This document shows, piece after piece, positions 31,975-41,713 of a stretch of 64,000 nt of DNA (the stretch's first letter is position 1; each line of letters starts with the position of its first letter). The DNA is taken from assembly GCA_001512505.1 (NCBI GenBank), contig LFSC01000005.1, forward strand, positions 36,078 through 100,077, given 5' to 3'. The notes beneath the pieces are model-generated. The model was not told where the DNA came from. It worked only from the letters and a program-made list of their open reading frames with translations, and ran no database searches. The stretch comes from Clostridiaceae bacterium DTU079. Its GTDB lineage: Bacteria; Bacillota; Clostridia; Acetivibrionales; Acetivibrionaceae. Both the position numbers and the translations under genes were made by a program.

Positions 31975-33027
31975 CTAAAATATTCTCATGAACAATAATG
32001 CCATAATAAAGCCTAACAGCCCACATCCCGGGAATGTCAATATCCAGGCACTTACCATTTCTTTTACAACTCCCCAATTTACCGATGATATTCTCTTCGC
32101 CGCACCCACACCCATAATAGCTGTGGTCTTTGTGTGAGTAGTACTGACCGGTAATCCGAAAATTGATGCAATAAACAGGCAAATTCCTCCTGCAAGGTCA
32201 GCAGAAAATCCCTGATATTTTTCCAACTTCACCATATCCATTCCCACTGCCTTTATAATACGGTAACCTCCAATGGAAGTACCCAAAGCCATAACCGACG
32301 AACAAAGAATTATCAACCATGATGGAATTGTAAACTCCGTAACATTGGCTTGTCCTTTAGCTAAAAACATTCCCAGCAAAAAAACTCCCATAAACTTCTG
32401 CCCATCCTGGGCACCATGCATGAATGCCATCCCGGCGCTTCCTAAAATTTGAGCATTCTTGAAAAGAGAAAAAGTTTTTGTCCTGTTAACCCTTCTGAAA
32501 ATCAACTCCACTGTCTTTACTGTCGACCATCCCATTATAAAACCCAATACCAGAGATAATGCCAATCCGTAAATAACATTAATCCATTGGTCAAAGTTGA
32601 TTCCACCGATTCCTCTCTGAAGGGCAATCGCAGCACCGCTGATTCCTGCAATAAGTGCATGGCTTTCACTGGTCGGTATTCCAAACCACCATGCCGTAAC
32701 CGCCCATAGCACTATAGCAATAAGCGCTGCACAAAGGGCTACTAAAGCTTCTTTAGGATCTCCGCCAAAATCCACCATTTTATAAATGGTCTCTGCCACC
32801 GTCTTATTAAACATTGTCATAAAAAAAACACCAAGAAAATCGAAAAGTGCCGCCATAATAATAGCAGAACGAGGACCGATCGAACGGGTGGAAATACAAG
32901 TTGCAATGGCATTTGGAGCATCCGTCCAGCCATTAACGAATATTACGCCTAATGTAAGAAGCGTAGTAACAATTAATGCAGGATTAGATATTAATTCGCT
33001 TAAAAATTCCGTTAACGTTATTCCCAT
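31975..33027 (-). CDS. pit: Inorganic phosphate transporter, PiT family
   Basis: NGWTDAPNAIATCISTR; GIPTSESHALIAGISGAAIA; FGLPVSTTHTKTTAIMGVGA. Confidence 0.94.
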   Translation of the reverse strand: MGITLTEFLSELISNPALIVTTLLTLGVIFVNGWTDAPNAIATCISTRSIGPRSAIIMAALFDFLGVFFMTMFNKTVAETIYKMVDFGGDPKEALVALCAALIAIVLWAVTAWWFGIPTSESHALIAGISGAAIALQRGIGGINFDQWINVIYGLALSLVLGFIMGWSTVKTVELIFRRVNRTKTFSLFKNAQILGSAGMAFMHGAQDGQKFMGVFLLGMFLAKGQANVTEFTIPSWLIILCSSVMALGTSIGGYRIIKAVGMDMVKLEKYQGFSADLAGGICLFIASIFGLPVSTTHTKTTAIMGVGAAKRISSVNWGVVKEMVSAWILTFPGCGLLGFIMALLFMRIF

Positions 33028-33282
33028 ATTGTTACTCCCATATTTCTTGTACTTTCTTTAAGTTTTTCTGTATTTTTTACTGAATATTGCATCATTATTT
33101 ATCAAGCGATTTTAGCATAGCATATTTTAGAAAAATACGCAAGATATACTTTAATCAAAGGGAATATTAAACATAATTAACATAAATAAATATTAAATTT
33201 ATAAACATAAATTTATTCCATAATTATCAACTAATAAAGTCTACTAATAAAATCCTACCAAAATGGAAATTCTAAAAATATA

Positions 33283-33330
33283 TTGACAAAATTCAAGAGT
33301 AAAATTATAATAAATTTGTAATGATTACAA
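33283..33330 (+). promoter_or_regulatory. SigA promoter with downstream PerR-type operator
   Basis: Consensus TTGACA (33283-33288)-17 bp-TATAAT (33306-33311); 7-1-7 palindrome TTGTAAT-G-ATTACAA (33316-33330), close to the PerR box TTATAATnATTATAA. Confidence 0.8.
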
Positions 33331-33397
33331 TTTTATAATATTTTCATTTGTGTAATAGTATAGCCTTGTTTCACTTTTGTATAAGAGGAGAATTGAT

Positions 33398-33817
33398 ATG
33401 AATTTATCAACGGAAGATATTAAAGTTCATTTGCTAAAACATAATATCAAGCCGTCTTATCATAGGGTAGCAATTTTGAGATGTCTTTTATCAAATAAAG
33501 ACCATCCTTCGGTTGATAAAATATATAATGAATTGGTCAAAGAAATGCCCACACTGTCTAAAACTACAGTGTATAATACCCTGAGCCTGTTTTGCGGCGT
33601 GAATATCGTACGTGTCATCACAATTGAAGAAAATGAAACCAGGTATGATGGGGATGTATCGGACCATGGGCATTTTAAATGCGAAAAATGCAAAACCATT
33701 TATGATTTTCAAATAAAAAGCTTGGATTTTGAAATCGACGATTTAAGCGGCTTCAAAATCAATGAAAAAAATGTTTATTATAAAGGCATATGTCCAAAAT
33801 GCCTTAACAATAAATAA
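33398..33817 (+). CDS. perR: Fur family regulator, PerR-like
   Basis: PSYHRVAILRCLLSNKDHPSVDKIYNELVKEMPTLSKTTVYNTL; HGHFKCEKCKTIYDF; ICPKC. Confidence 0.88.
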   Translation: MNLSTEDIKVHLLKHNIKPSYHRVAILRCLLSNKDHPSVDKIYNELVKEMPTLSKTTVYNTLSLFCGVNIVRVITIEENETRYDGDVSDHGHFKCEKCKTIYDFQIKSLDFEIDDLSGFKINEKNVYYKGICPKCLNNK

Positions 33818-33841
33818 TAAAATAACAGGAGGGTTTTTGAT

Positions 33842-34432
33842 ATGAATTTGAAAGGAACCAAAACAGCTGAAAATTTATTAAAGGCTTTCGCAGGCGAATC
33901 CCAGGCACGCAACCGTTATACATATTATGCGTCCGTAGCCGACAAAGAGGGATATAAGCAAATTAAAAACATTTTTATTGAAACTGCCGACAATGAAAAA
34001 GAACATGGAAAAAGATTTTACAAATTCTTATTGGAAGGATTTCAGGGAGAACTTCCGGCAACAATAGAAATTAATGCATCCTATCCTGTGGCACAGGGTA
34101 ACACTCTGGACAATCTTAAAGCAGCCGCCAACGGAGAAAACGAGGAATGGAGCGAACTTTACCCTGCCTTTGCCAAGGTTGCCGATGAAGAAGGATTTCC
34201 TGAAATCGCAGCTGCATTTAGAATGATTGCAAAAGCTGAAGTAAATCACGAAATAAGATTTAAAAAATTAGCCACCAACATAGAAAACGGCACTGTATTT
34301 AAGAAAGGCGATAAAGTTTATTGGAAATGCGGAAACTGCGGTTATATTCATGAGGGAACGGAAGCTCCGGAAAAATGTCCCGCATGTATCCACCCGCAAT
34401 CATATTTTGAGGTATTTGTTGAAACTTACTAA
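33842..34432 (+). CDS. rbr: Rubrerythrin
   Basis: Diiron motifs (AGESQARNRYTYYASVA, ETADNEKEHGKRF) and C-terminal rubredoxin-like CGNCGYIHEGTEAPEKCPAC. Confidence 0.95.
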   Translation: MNLKGTKTAENLLKAFAGESQARNRYTYYASVADKEGYKQIKNIFIETADNEKEHGKRFYKFLLEGFQGELPATIEINASYPVAQGNTLDNLKAAANGENEEWSELYPAFAKVADEEGFPEIAAAFRMIAKAEVNHEIRFKKLATNIENGTVFKKGDKVYWKCGNCGYIHEGTEAPEKCPACIHPQSYFEVFVETY

Positions 34433-34444
34433 TTATAAAAATAG

Positions 34445-34476
34445 ACCGGCTAGAAGTTTTAGCCGGTTTATTTTTT
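34445..34476. terminator. Intrinsic terminator
   Basis: ACCGGCTA...TAGCCGGT followed by TTATTTTTT. Confidence 0.75.
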
Positions 34477-34511
34477 CATTTAAACTCGGTTGATCAGTTA
34501 ACCCTAAGCAT

Positions 34512-35023
34512 TTATTCAGTGTATTTTTTGAATTGAGAATAATTTTGGGTATTTAGGTTATAAAAATCCAGGTATTCATTTTCAGCATAATAAAATCCTA
34601 AAAACGGTGTTATAGTCTTTTCTTTCAACGTATTCTTCCCATCAACAATACATTCATCGTTGTTAAGTACCATACAATAATAATTGGTAATGCTTCTGCT
34701 TTCATCTTGTAAAAACATGTTTAACTGCATTTCGGAAGTTATATTGTATTGCTTTAATTCCTCAGATATGTATTTAACTGCTTCTGTTCCTTTATATACA
34801 TTATAAGTACCTAAATAATATGAATCGTCTCTATTATTTTCATTACGATACCATTTAAAAGTACCGTCTGATTCCAAACACAAAAGTGACCCATCAGCAG
34901 CCTTCCATGAGTAGCCTGAGATCTCATCCACCACTTTTTCTTTTCCCTTACCCCTACATCCTGAAAAAACAAGTAAAACCATGCATATAAGTATTATTCC
35001 AACAGTTCTCTTTTTTCATTTTC
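34512..35023 (-). pseudogene. Small lipoprotein, paralogue of 35234..35761, with a frame change in the signal peptide
   Basis: In-frame ORF starts at MVLLVFSGC. The better SD-linked ATG (35018-35020 region) is +1 out of frame; removing one A from the A6 run gives MKKRTVGIILICMVLLVFSGC. Confidence 0.7.
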
Positions 35024-35167
35024 TTACCTCCAATGACAAAATTTATAAAATAGTTATCTTTATTGAATATTATACCAGTCTCCTTCACCCGTCAAGTATT
35101 TTTATATAAATTTTAAGTTCCAAGTACCGGATAGAAATTTCTACTGTTCAAATTCTCCATAAAAAAA

Positions 35168-35195
35168 ACCGACTAGAAATTTTAGCCGGTTATTC
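35168..35195. terminator. Terminator-like hairpin, diverged copy of 34445-34476
   Basis: ACCGACTA-gaaatttt-AGCCGGT; similar sequence and position relative to the paralogue. Confidence 0.6.
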
Positions 35196-35233
35196 TTTCA
35201 TTTATACGTGGTTAATCGTTTAAAACCATACTG

Positions 35234-35761
35234 TTATTCAGTATATTTTGTAAACTGGTAATAATTCTCACTGACCAGATTAACCAAATCCAAAAATTCA
35301 TCTTCAGCATAATAAAATCCATAATAAGGAACAACAGTTTTCTCTCTTAATGTGTTTTTTCCACCAACAATACATTTATCATTATTAAGTACCAAACAAT
35401 AATAATTTTCAAGGCTTGCATCTTCAACAGATTCAATCATGTCCATCTGCATTTCGGCGGTAACATTGTATTCCGTCAATTCCGTTGACATATAATCAAC
35501 CGCTTCCTGTCCGTTGTACAAGCTATAAGTACCTACATAATAGGAATCATTTCTGACTTTCTCATAACGATACCATTTAAAAGTATCGTCGGATTCCAGA
35601 TATAAAACAGAACCATCGGCAGCTTTCCATGCGTAACCGGAAATCTCGTCTTTTTTCGGAGCAGAAGAGTTCGGAGTAGAAGAGTTCTGTTTTGTCCCGC
35701 ACCCGGCAATAAAAAGCAAAGTTATGCAAACTAGCATAATGCTTACTATTTTATTTTTCAT
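35234..35761 (-). CDS. Small lipoprotein (intact paralogue)
   Basis: MKNKIVSIMLVCITLLFIAGC lipobox; strong similarity to the upstream-of-terminator paralogue (ISGYAWKAADGSVLYLESDDTFKWYR). Confidence 0.8.
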   Translation of the reverse strand: MKNKIVSIMLVCITLLFIAGCGTKQNSSTPNSSAPKKDEISGYAWKAADGSVLYLESDDTFKWYRYEKVRNDSYYVGTYSLYNGQEAVDYMSTELTEYNVTAEMQMDMIESVEDASLENYYCLVLNNDKCIVGGKNTLREKTVVPYYGFYYAEDEFLDLVNLVSENYYQFTKYTE

Positions 35762-35840
35762 TTTTTACCTCCGATATACATATTTAAAAACAGGCACACC
35801 TAAGTAAATAGTATATCACTAGCCTCTTGCAGTCAAGCCT

Positions 35841-35920
35841 TTTATTAAAGCTAAGGTGCAACTTGTTTACGCAAAATAAAATATTACGTAAACTCAAGCT
35901 CTGCATCTTACTTTAATAAA
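35841..35920. repeat. 80-bp imperfect palindrome
   Basis: TTTATTAAAGctAAGgtGCA ... TGCatCTTaCTTTAATAAA with inner TTGttTACG/CGTAaaCTCAA arms. Confidence 0.5.
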
Positions 35921-35988
35921 CTTTGTTGCATATTTTCCGTCCCATAGATAGAATTGCAATCTTAGTTTTTAAGTACAGTACAAACAAC

Positions 35989-37196
35989 TTATGAAGTCTT
36001 TAATGATTCCACAATAGCAGCAGCAAGGGCATCCAATTCTTCAATCTGATTTTCTTTCAGTGAGGATTTGATGCTGACTGTGTTGTCAAGAATTCTCATG
36101 TCTTTCATTTCAGAAATAATACCTCTCATAAGCTTTCCCGATGTCGGTGCCCATGTACCGTTTTCTATAATTGCCACCGTTCTGTTCTGAAGGTTGTGAG
36201 CCTTGAGGTCCAGCAGAACGGTTTCCATATTGCAGAAAATACCTGTATTATAGGTTGTGGAAGCAAACACCAGATGGCTGTATCGGAAAGCTTCCGCAAC
36301 AATTTCCGATGGATGTGTTACCGATACATCATACATGGCTATTCTTTTTACCCCTGCATCGGCAAGCTTTAAAGCAAGAATATTGACGGCATTTTCCGTA
36401 TTTCCGTAGACGGAGGCATAGGCAATCATTACAGAATTTTCTTCCGGTGTGTATGTACTCCACTTTTGATATTTGTCAATAAACCATTCTATATTTGTCC
36501 TCCAAACAGGACCGTGAAGGGAACAAATCATATTGATTTCAATATTTTGAGCTTTCTTTAGTAGAGTTTGCACCTGCGGACCATACTTTCCAACAATATT
36601 TGTGTAATACCTTCTTGCATCCTTCAGCCATTCATGCTCAAAATCCACTTCATCGGCAAAAATGTTTCCGTTCATGGCACCAAAGGTACCGAAAGCATCG
36701 CCGGAAAACAGTATCTTATCCGTCGTATCATAGGTTACCATCGTTTCCGGCCAATGAATCATCGGTGCCATTATAAACTTAAGCGTATGTTTTCCTGTGC
36801 AGAGGGTTTCCGACTCATTTACCGTGACCGCCCTTGAATCAATATCAAAATTAAAGAACTGCCTTATCATTGCAAAGGTTTTTGCATTGCCTACTATTTT
36901 TACCTCCGGATATCTTAAAACAAGCTCGCACATTGTACCGCAATGGTCAGGCTCCATATGGTTAACCACCAGATAGTCAAGCTTCCTGTCTTTGAGGACA
37001 AATGCCAGGTTTTCAAAAAAAGTCCGCTCACGGCCTTGTCCACTGTGTCGAATAAAACCGTTTTTTCATCCATTAATAGATAAGAGTTGTAAGATACTCC
37101 TCTGGGGATGGGAAATACATTTTCAAACAATGCCAGTCTGCGGTCACTGCCTCCAACCCAATATAAATCATCTGTTAATTTTTTTATGCAATACAT
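35989..37196 (-). pseudogene. fprA: A-type flavoprotein / flavodiiron protein (FprA), split into 36915..37196 and 35989..36969
   Basis: ORF1 MYCIKKLTDDLYWVGGSDRRLALFENVFPIPRGVSYNSYLL; ORF2 NHMEPDHCGTMCELV (diiron), flavodoxin domain IAYASVYGNTENAVNIL. Adding one base to the A7 run (37015-37021) gives FFENLAFVLKDRKLDYLVVNHMEPDHCG. Confidence 0.9.
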
Positions 37197-37382
37197 ATTA
37201 TCACCTACTGTATCCTTTATTTTTAATTCAGTATTTTATAAATTGCATTTAAATTTTTATAAAATTACTAGTCTATATTATAACACATTAGTTTAAAGAA
37301 AATTTTCGACTAAAGAAAAAAGTATAGGACATTTATATCTTCGCTATATAATCTACCAATAAAATAACAATTTAAACAAAAA

Positions 37383-39110
37383 CTATCCTCCAAACTGAAC
37401 TTCGCATAGATGTCTGTATAAACCGTTCTGCTTTATCAATTCTTCGTGAGTGCCTGACTCAACAATTTCCCCTTCTTTCAGTACAAGAATATTATCTGCC
37501 TGTTTTACGGTAGAAAGTCTGTGGGCTATTACGATTATAGTACGGCTCCCTGCCAACTCACCGATTGCCTGCTGGATCTGAGTTTCCGTCTCAACGTCAA
37601 CCGATGCGGTAGCTTCATCAAGTATCAAAACAGGCGTATTTCGAAGAACAGCCCTGGCAATGGATAAGCGCTGCTTTTGTCCGCCGGAAAGCTTTACACC
37701 CCTCTCTCCTATCACCGTGTCATAGCCTTCGGGCATTTGTGTAATAAATTCATGAGCCCGGGCTATTTTCGCAGCTTTTACTATGTCTTCAAAGGAAGCA
37801 TCCCGGCTACCGTAAGCAATATTATCGGCTACTGTACCGTTGAAAAGAAATATGTCCTGTAGTACCATACTGATCTGATTCCTTAATGAAGCCACAGTTA
37901 TATCCTTAATGTTCATATCGTCAATGAGGATTTCACCGGAAGTAGGATCATAAAACCTTGCCATGAGACTAATAATTGTGGTTTTTCCCACGCCGGTGGG
38001 TCCCACCAAAGCCACCATTTGCCCCGGCTTTACGGTAAAGCTGATATTCTTTAGAACCGGACTTTGGGGAATATAGTGAAAGCTCACATTGTTAAATGTT
38101 ATTTCACCCTTTGACCTTTCCAACTCTATAGCACCTTCACTGTCAACAATGTCCGGCTCGGTATCAATGAGCTCAAAAACCCTTTCAGCTCCGGCCGTTG
38201 CCTGCTGTAAATCCTCTATAACCCTCGCCAGGGTCGTTATTGGCTGATAAAAAAGCCCGAGAAACATTATAAAACCTACTATGTCAGCAGTGTCCACATA
38301 GTTCCTCAACGCCAGCCATCCACCAAAGGCTACCACAATAACCGTTCCTAAAGAACTTATCATCTCCACTGCCGGATGAAACACCGCACTTAGTCTTAAA
38401 GCATGTAATATTGCAGAAGTATATTTTTTTGCTCCCTTCTTAATGCGCTTGCGCTCTCTCGACTGTTGGTTAAAGGCCTGTATCTCCTTCATGCCCGATA
38501 TATTGTCCTGCATCACTGCGTTTAGCTCCCCCAATTTCCCCTGAGCTTCCCGGAAGTTCGGAAGAATCTTCTTTGTAAATACGGTACCTCCCAATATCAA
38601 AAAGGGAATAGGTATAAGTGTAAGCGCAGCAAGAAGAGGGCTTATTATAAACAGCAATATCCCGGTTCCGATAAGAATAAGCACATTGGTAATAAGATCC
38701 GGAACAGCATGGGCTATCAAAACCTCAAAAGTCGCAGTGTCGTTTATTGCCCTCGACATAAGCTGCCCGGTCTGTTTATCATGGTAAAAGCTCAAGGACA
38801 GCTTTTGAAGCTTTTCATACACCATTACCCTCATGTCCTCCACCAAATTCCATGCAGCGACATGACTGTAATACCGGTTCAGATAGGTAAAAACCGCCCT
38901 TGCAGCATAGGCAACAACAAGTATAATTGCTATATTTCGTATTGCCGCCATTTTGTCAACATCTTCTTTAGACAGAATATCGACCAACTCTCTGACTTTC
39001 CATGGCGTGATAAGATTTAAAGCCGTTATGGCAAGAAGACTTATTCCGGCTACAATCAAGTATTTCCAGTACTTCCTTCCCTGTTTCAGTATCCTTATAA
39101 AATTCTTCAT
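37383..39110 (-). CDS. ABC transporter, permease-ATPase half-exporter
   Basis: LVGPTGVGKTTIISLMARFYDPTSGEI, LSGGQKQRLSIARAVL, VLILDEATASVD. Start chosen at SD-linked ATG. Confidence 0.93.
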   Translation of the reverse strand: MKNFIRILKQGRKYWKYLIVAGISLLAITALNLITPWKVRELVDILSKEDVDKMAAIRNIAIILVVAYAARAVFTYLNRYYSHVAAWNLVEDMRVMVYEKLQKLSLSFYHDKQTGQLMSRAINDTATFEVLIAHAVPDLITNVLILIGTGILLFIISPLLAALTLIPIPFLILGGTVFTKKILPNFREAQGKLGELNAVMQDNISGMKEIQAFNQQSRERKRIKKGAKKYTSAILHALRLSAVFHPAVEMISSLGTVIVVAFGGWLALRNYVDTADIVGFIMFLGLFYQPITTLARVIEDLQQATAGAERVFELIDTEPDIVDSEGAIELERSKGEITFNNVSFHYIPQSPVLKNISFTVKPGQMVALVGPTGVGKTTIISLMARFYDPTSGEILIDDMNIKDITVASLRNQISMVLQDIFLFNGTVADNIAYGSRDASFEDIVKAAKIARAHEFITQMPEGYDTVIGERGVKLSGGQKQRLSIARAVLRNTPVLILDEATASVDVETETQIQQAIGELAGSRTIIVIAHRLSTVKQADNILVLKEGEIVESGTHEELIKQNGLYRHLCEVQFGG

Positions 39111-39506
39111 CGCATACTCCCTCCCCTTAAACAAGAGTGCTCCATAGTAGCAAAAAACTCTAAAGCCAAGAAGCTTCAAAGTCATCATATAGTTTGTGCT
39201 CTGTATAGGTGTTTTAAATGCAGTACCCTTTTAAGTTTGATATATTATATCAATTGGCGTTTTGAATCTCAATATATTTTTAGCCTTTTTTTAATATAAT
39301 ACAAAGCAGTTTGCATCGATTAATATTAATATTATAAAGAAATAAAAGTCGGCAATAAAGGTTTTGAAAAATAGGAATTGAAAAAATAAGCGATGAAGAG
39401 AACGAAAGAAAAACATCCATCAATTTCTAATAAAATGCCTGCTTCCCACTTAATCTTTCTGATCTAAAAAATCCACGTTTACCATTTCAGCCACAAGCCC
39501 TCTTCA

Positions 39507-40529
39507 TTATTCCATCCTGTTGATACCTAACAATTTGTCAACCTCCGATGTCACGCGGAGAAAACGTTCATGGTAGCTTCCTCCGATACTTATATATTTT
39601 ATACCCCTCTCATCAAATAATTTCTTAATTTGGTTTCCGTATTTTTCACGGTCGGAAGCTATTACTTCACTTCTGTCACCATCCTGTACGAATTCCACAT
39701 CGGGCTCTAAATAAAACACCAAATCATAACGGTTTATGTTCGAAATCGCATCCGCCAGTGCTTTATTCCTCTCTTTATCATTTTGCGGATCATCCAAAAA
39801 ATCAATATAGAACCGGGTAATCAAACAATCGGTATCTATGAACAAAACTTTGTTGCTGTGTTTAACAGCTTCCAATTCGTTCATTTTATGAGTCAGCAAA
39901 ATATCGGTAAAATCACTGGGAAGCATAAGCCTGTCTGTTCCCGAACGCATAGAGATTTCTCTTCCCACTTCGTCTACATAATTTGTATTGTAATAATTTG
40001 CCAGATTTATAGTAAGTGTTGATTTTCCGGTACTTTCCCCACCAATAAGCAGTACCTTTTTAGTGTAGTATTCTCTCACAACATTGGGAATGCTGTCCCA
40101 ATTGGCGTAAGGATTCTTTCGTATTTCCGTAGAACTTATTCCATTTCTTTTTATAATATAAAGCTCACTCTCCGGATAGCACTGCTTCCAAAAACTATTT
40201 TCATCATAGTCGCTGCCACAGAAGACCACATCAATGGGTTTTCCTATCATGTCCTTTACTTTTTGAGCATCCGTGTGCCAATACTCTTTTGAATAAGCTA
40301 TTTTATCGGTTGCGTCATCCTCAAGAAAGTGTATTCTTACATTACCGATATGCTTTGTCACCTGATAAATCCAACGGTACCGTATTCTTGGCGGTATCTC
40401 CTTGCGATTTACACCGCAGCTGATAATAATGTGCAATTCCTTGCACTGATTCGCCGCTTCAATTATGCACCGGATATGCCCTAAGTGCAGAGGATTAAAA
40501 GATCCCCCATACATCCCGACGTTATACAT
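39507..40529 (-). CDS. nadR: NadR-like NMN adenylyltransferase / ribosylnicotinamide kinase
   Basis: MYNVGMYGGSFNPLHLGHIRCI; GGESTGKSTLTINLANYYNTNYVDEVGRE. Confidence 0.9.
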   Translation of the reverse strand: MYNVGMYGGSFNPLHLGHIRCIIEAANQCKELHIIISCGVNRKEIPPRIRYRWIYQVTKHIGNVRIHFLEDDATDKIAYSKEYWHTDAQKVKDMIGKPIDVVFCGSDYDENSFWKQCYPESELYIIKRNGISSTEIRKNPYANWDSIPNVVREYYTKKVLLIGGESTGKSTLTINLANYYNTNYVDEVGREISMRSGTDRLMLPSDFTDILLTHKMNELEAVKHSNKVLFIDTDCLITRFYIDFLDDPQNDKERNKALADAISNINRYDLVFYLEPDVEFVQDGDRSEVIASDREKYGNQIKKLFDERGIKYISIGGSYHERFLRVTSEVDKLLGINRME

Positions 40530-41250
40530 TATTCTCATTCCTCCTGCTTTCTCTGTACCATTTAGCAAACATGAAAACGGCATTTAAAAGATAAATGCTC
40601 CACATAATTAATGTTGCAATACTCTCTCCGCCGTTTACAAAAGCCATAGCCCACATGTAGACCGAAACTATGTCAATAACAATCCAAAGCACCCACTGTT
40701 CCATATATCTCTTTACACACAGAATCTGTGCAACAACAGAAAGCACAGTGGTTGTAGAATCAACAAAAGGAAGACTGCCTCCCATTCTTTTTAGAATCAA
40801 ACCGTATAGAAAAATTCCTATAGCAGAGCCTATAAATACGCTTATAACCCCACTTCCTTTCAACCTTTTCTTCTCCACTTCCTTTGTTTCCACGCTTATA
40901 TGCTTATTCCACATCACCCAGCCAATAACGTTCATAGGGGCATAGTATAACAGATTTAGCATAACATCTCCATAATACTTTGCGCCATAAGCAACATAGG
41001 CATATAGCACAGTATTAACCATTCCAAAGGCATAAGAGGAAATTTTGCCTTTTCCGGTCAATACAACACATATCACTCCTGTTATGGCCATAATAATTCC
41101 GGTCAGGCTTTCATTCGTGTAAATGGAAAGCGATAAAATTGTTAAGGTAGATATAGTAATCCATATAATCTCCCATGGCTTCCAGCCCGATAATTCATCC
41201 TTTACAAAAGCACCGAAATTTTTCATATTCGTCTTACCTTTCAATTTCAA
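40522..41250 (-). CDS. pnuC: Nicotinamide riboside transporter PnuC
   Basis: LSGWKPWEIIWI; NVIGWVMWNKH; overlaps nadR in operon. Confidence 0.9.
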   Translation of the reverse strand: MKLKGKTNMKNFGAFVKDELSGWKPWEIIWITISTLTILSLSIYTNESLTGIIMAITGVICVVLTGKGKISSYAFGMVNTVLYAYVAYGAKYYGDVMLNLLYYAPMNVIGWVMWNKHISVETKEVEKKRLKGSGVISVFIGSAIGIFLYGLILKRMGGSLPFVDSTTTVLSVVAQILCVKRYMEQWVLWIVIDIVSVYMWAMAFVNGGESIATLIMWSIYLLNAVFMFAKWYRESRRNENNV

Positions 41251-41364
41251 TTTATATATAGACTATCAAATTATATGCAAGAAAAAAAGAGAAATTTATC
41301 TAAATTAACTGTCAAAGTCATGCAAGCAGCTTAATTACACAATATGACATTTTTGTTACGGGTA

Positions 41365-41395
41365 TTGACTGAAAGGTTAATTTTGTATTAATATT
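41365..41395 (+). promoter_or_regulatory. Probable SigA promoter of moxR-like operon leader
   Basis: TTGACT (41365-41370) followed at about 17-18 bp by TAATAT. Confidence 0.5.
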
Positions 41396-41446
41396 ATAAG
41401 GTAAGATTTAGTAATTGATTAAAATCAAGTGAAAGGAGTGTTGTAA

Positions 41447-41485
41447 ATGAAAAAGACAATATTCTGCGAGGTGCTTTATATATAA
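41447..41485 (+). CDS. Putative 12-codon leader peptide MKKTIFCEVLYI
   Basis: ATG with GAAAGGAG SD in a 300-nt leader; stops at 41485. Confidence 0.4.
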   Translation: MKKTIFCEVLYI

Positions 41486-41584
41486 CTTAATATCGGACCC
41501 ACAGCATTTCATTGCTTTTGCGGTCAACCTTTATGAGTATAAGTAACCGTCACTTGATAGTAAAATATATACTATTTAAGGCTG

Positions 41585-41648
41585 CACGATGGGTTATCGT
41601 GTTTTTTTATTGCCGAAAACAGACCGTGGTTACATATCACGGTATTTT
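41585..41648 (+). terminator. Tandem terminator-like hairpins in the leader
   Basis: CACGAT-gggtt-ATCGTG then T7 (41602-41608); ACCGTG-N9-CACGGT (41623-41643) then ATTTTTA. Confidence 0.65.
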
Positions 41649-41713
41649 TATGCCCTTTTGGAGTTAATAAAGGATTAATCTTCAAAACATTTGTAAGAAA
41701 GGAATTATAACAT

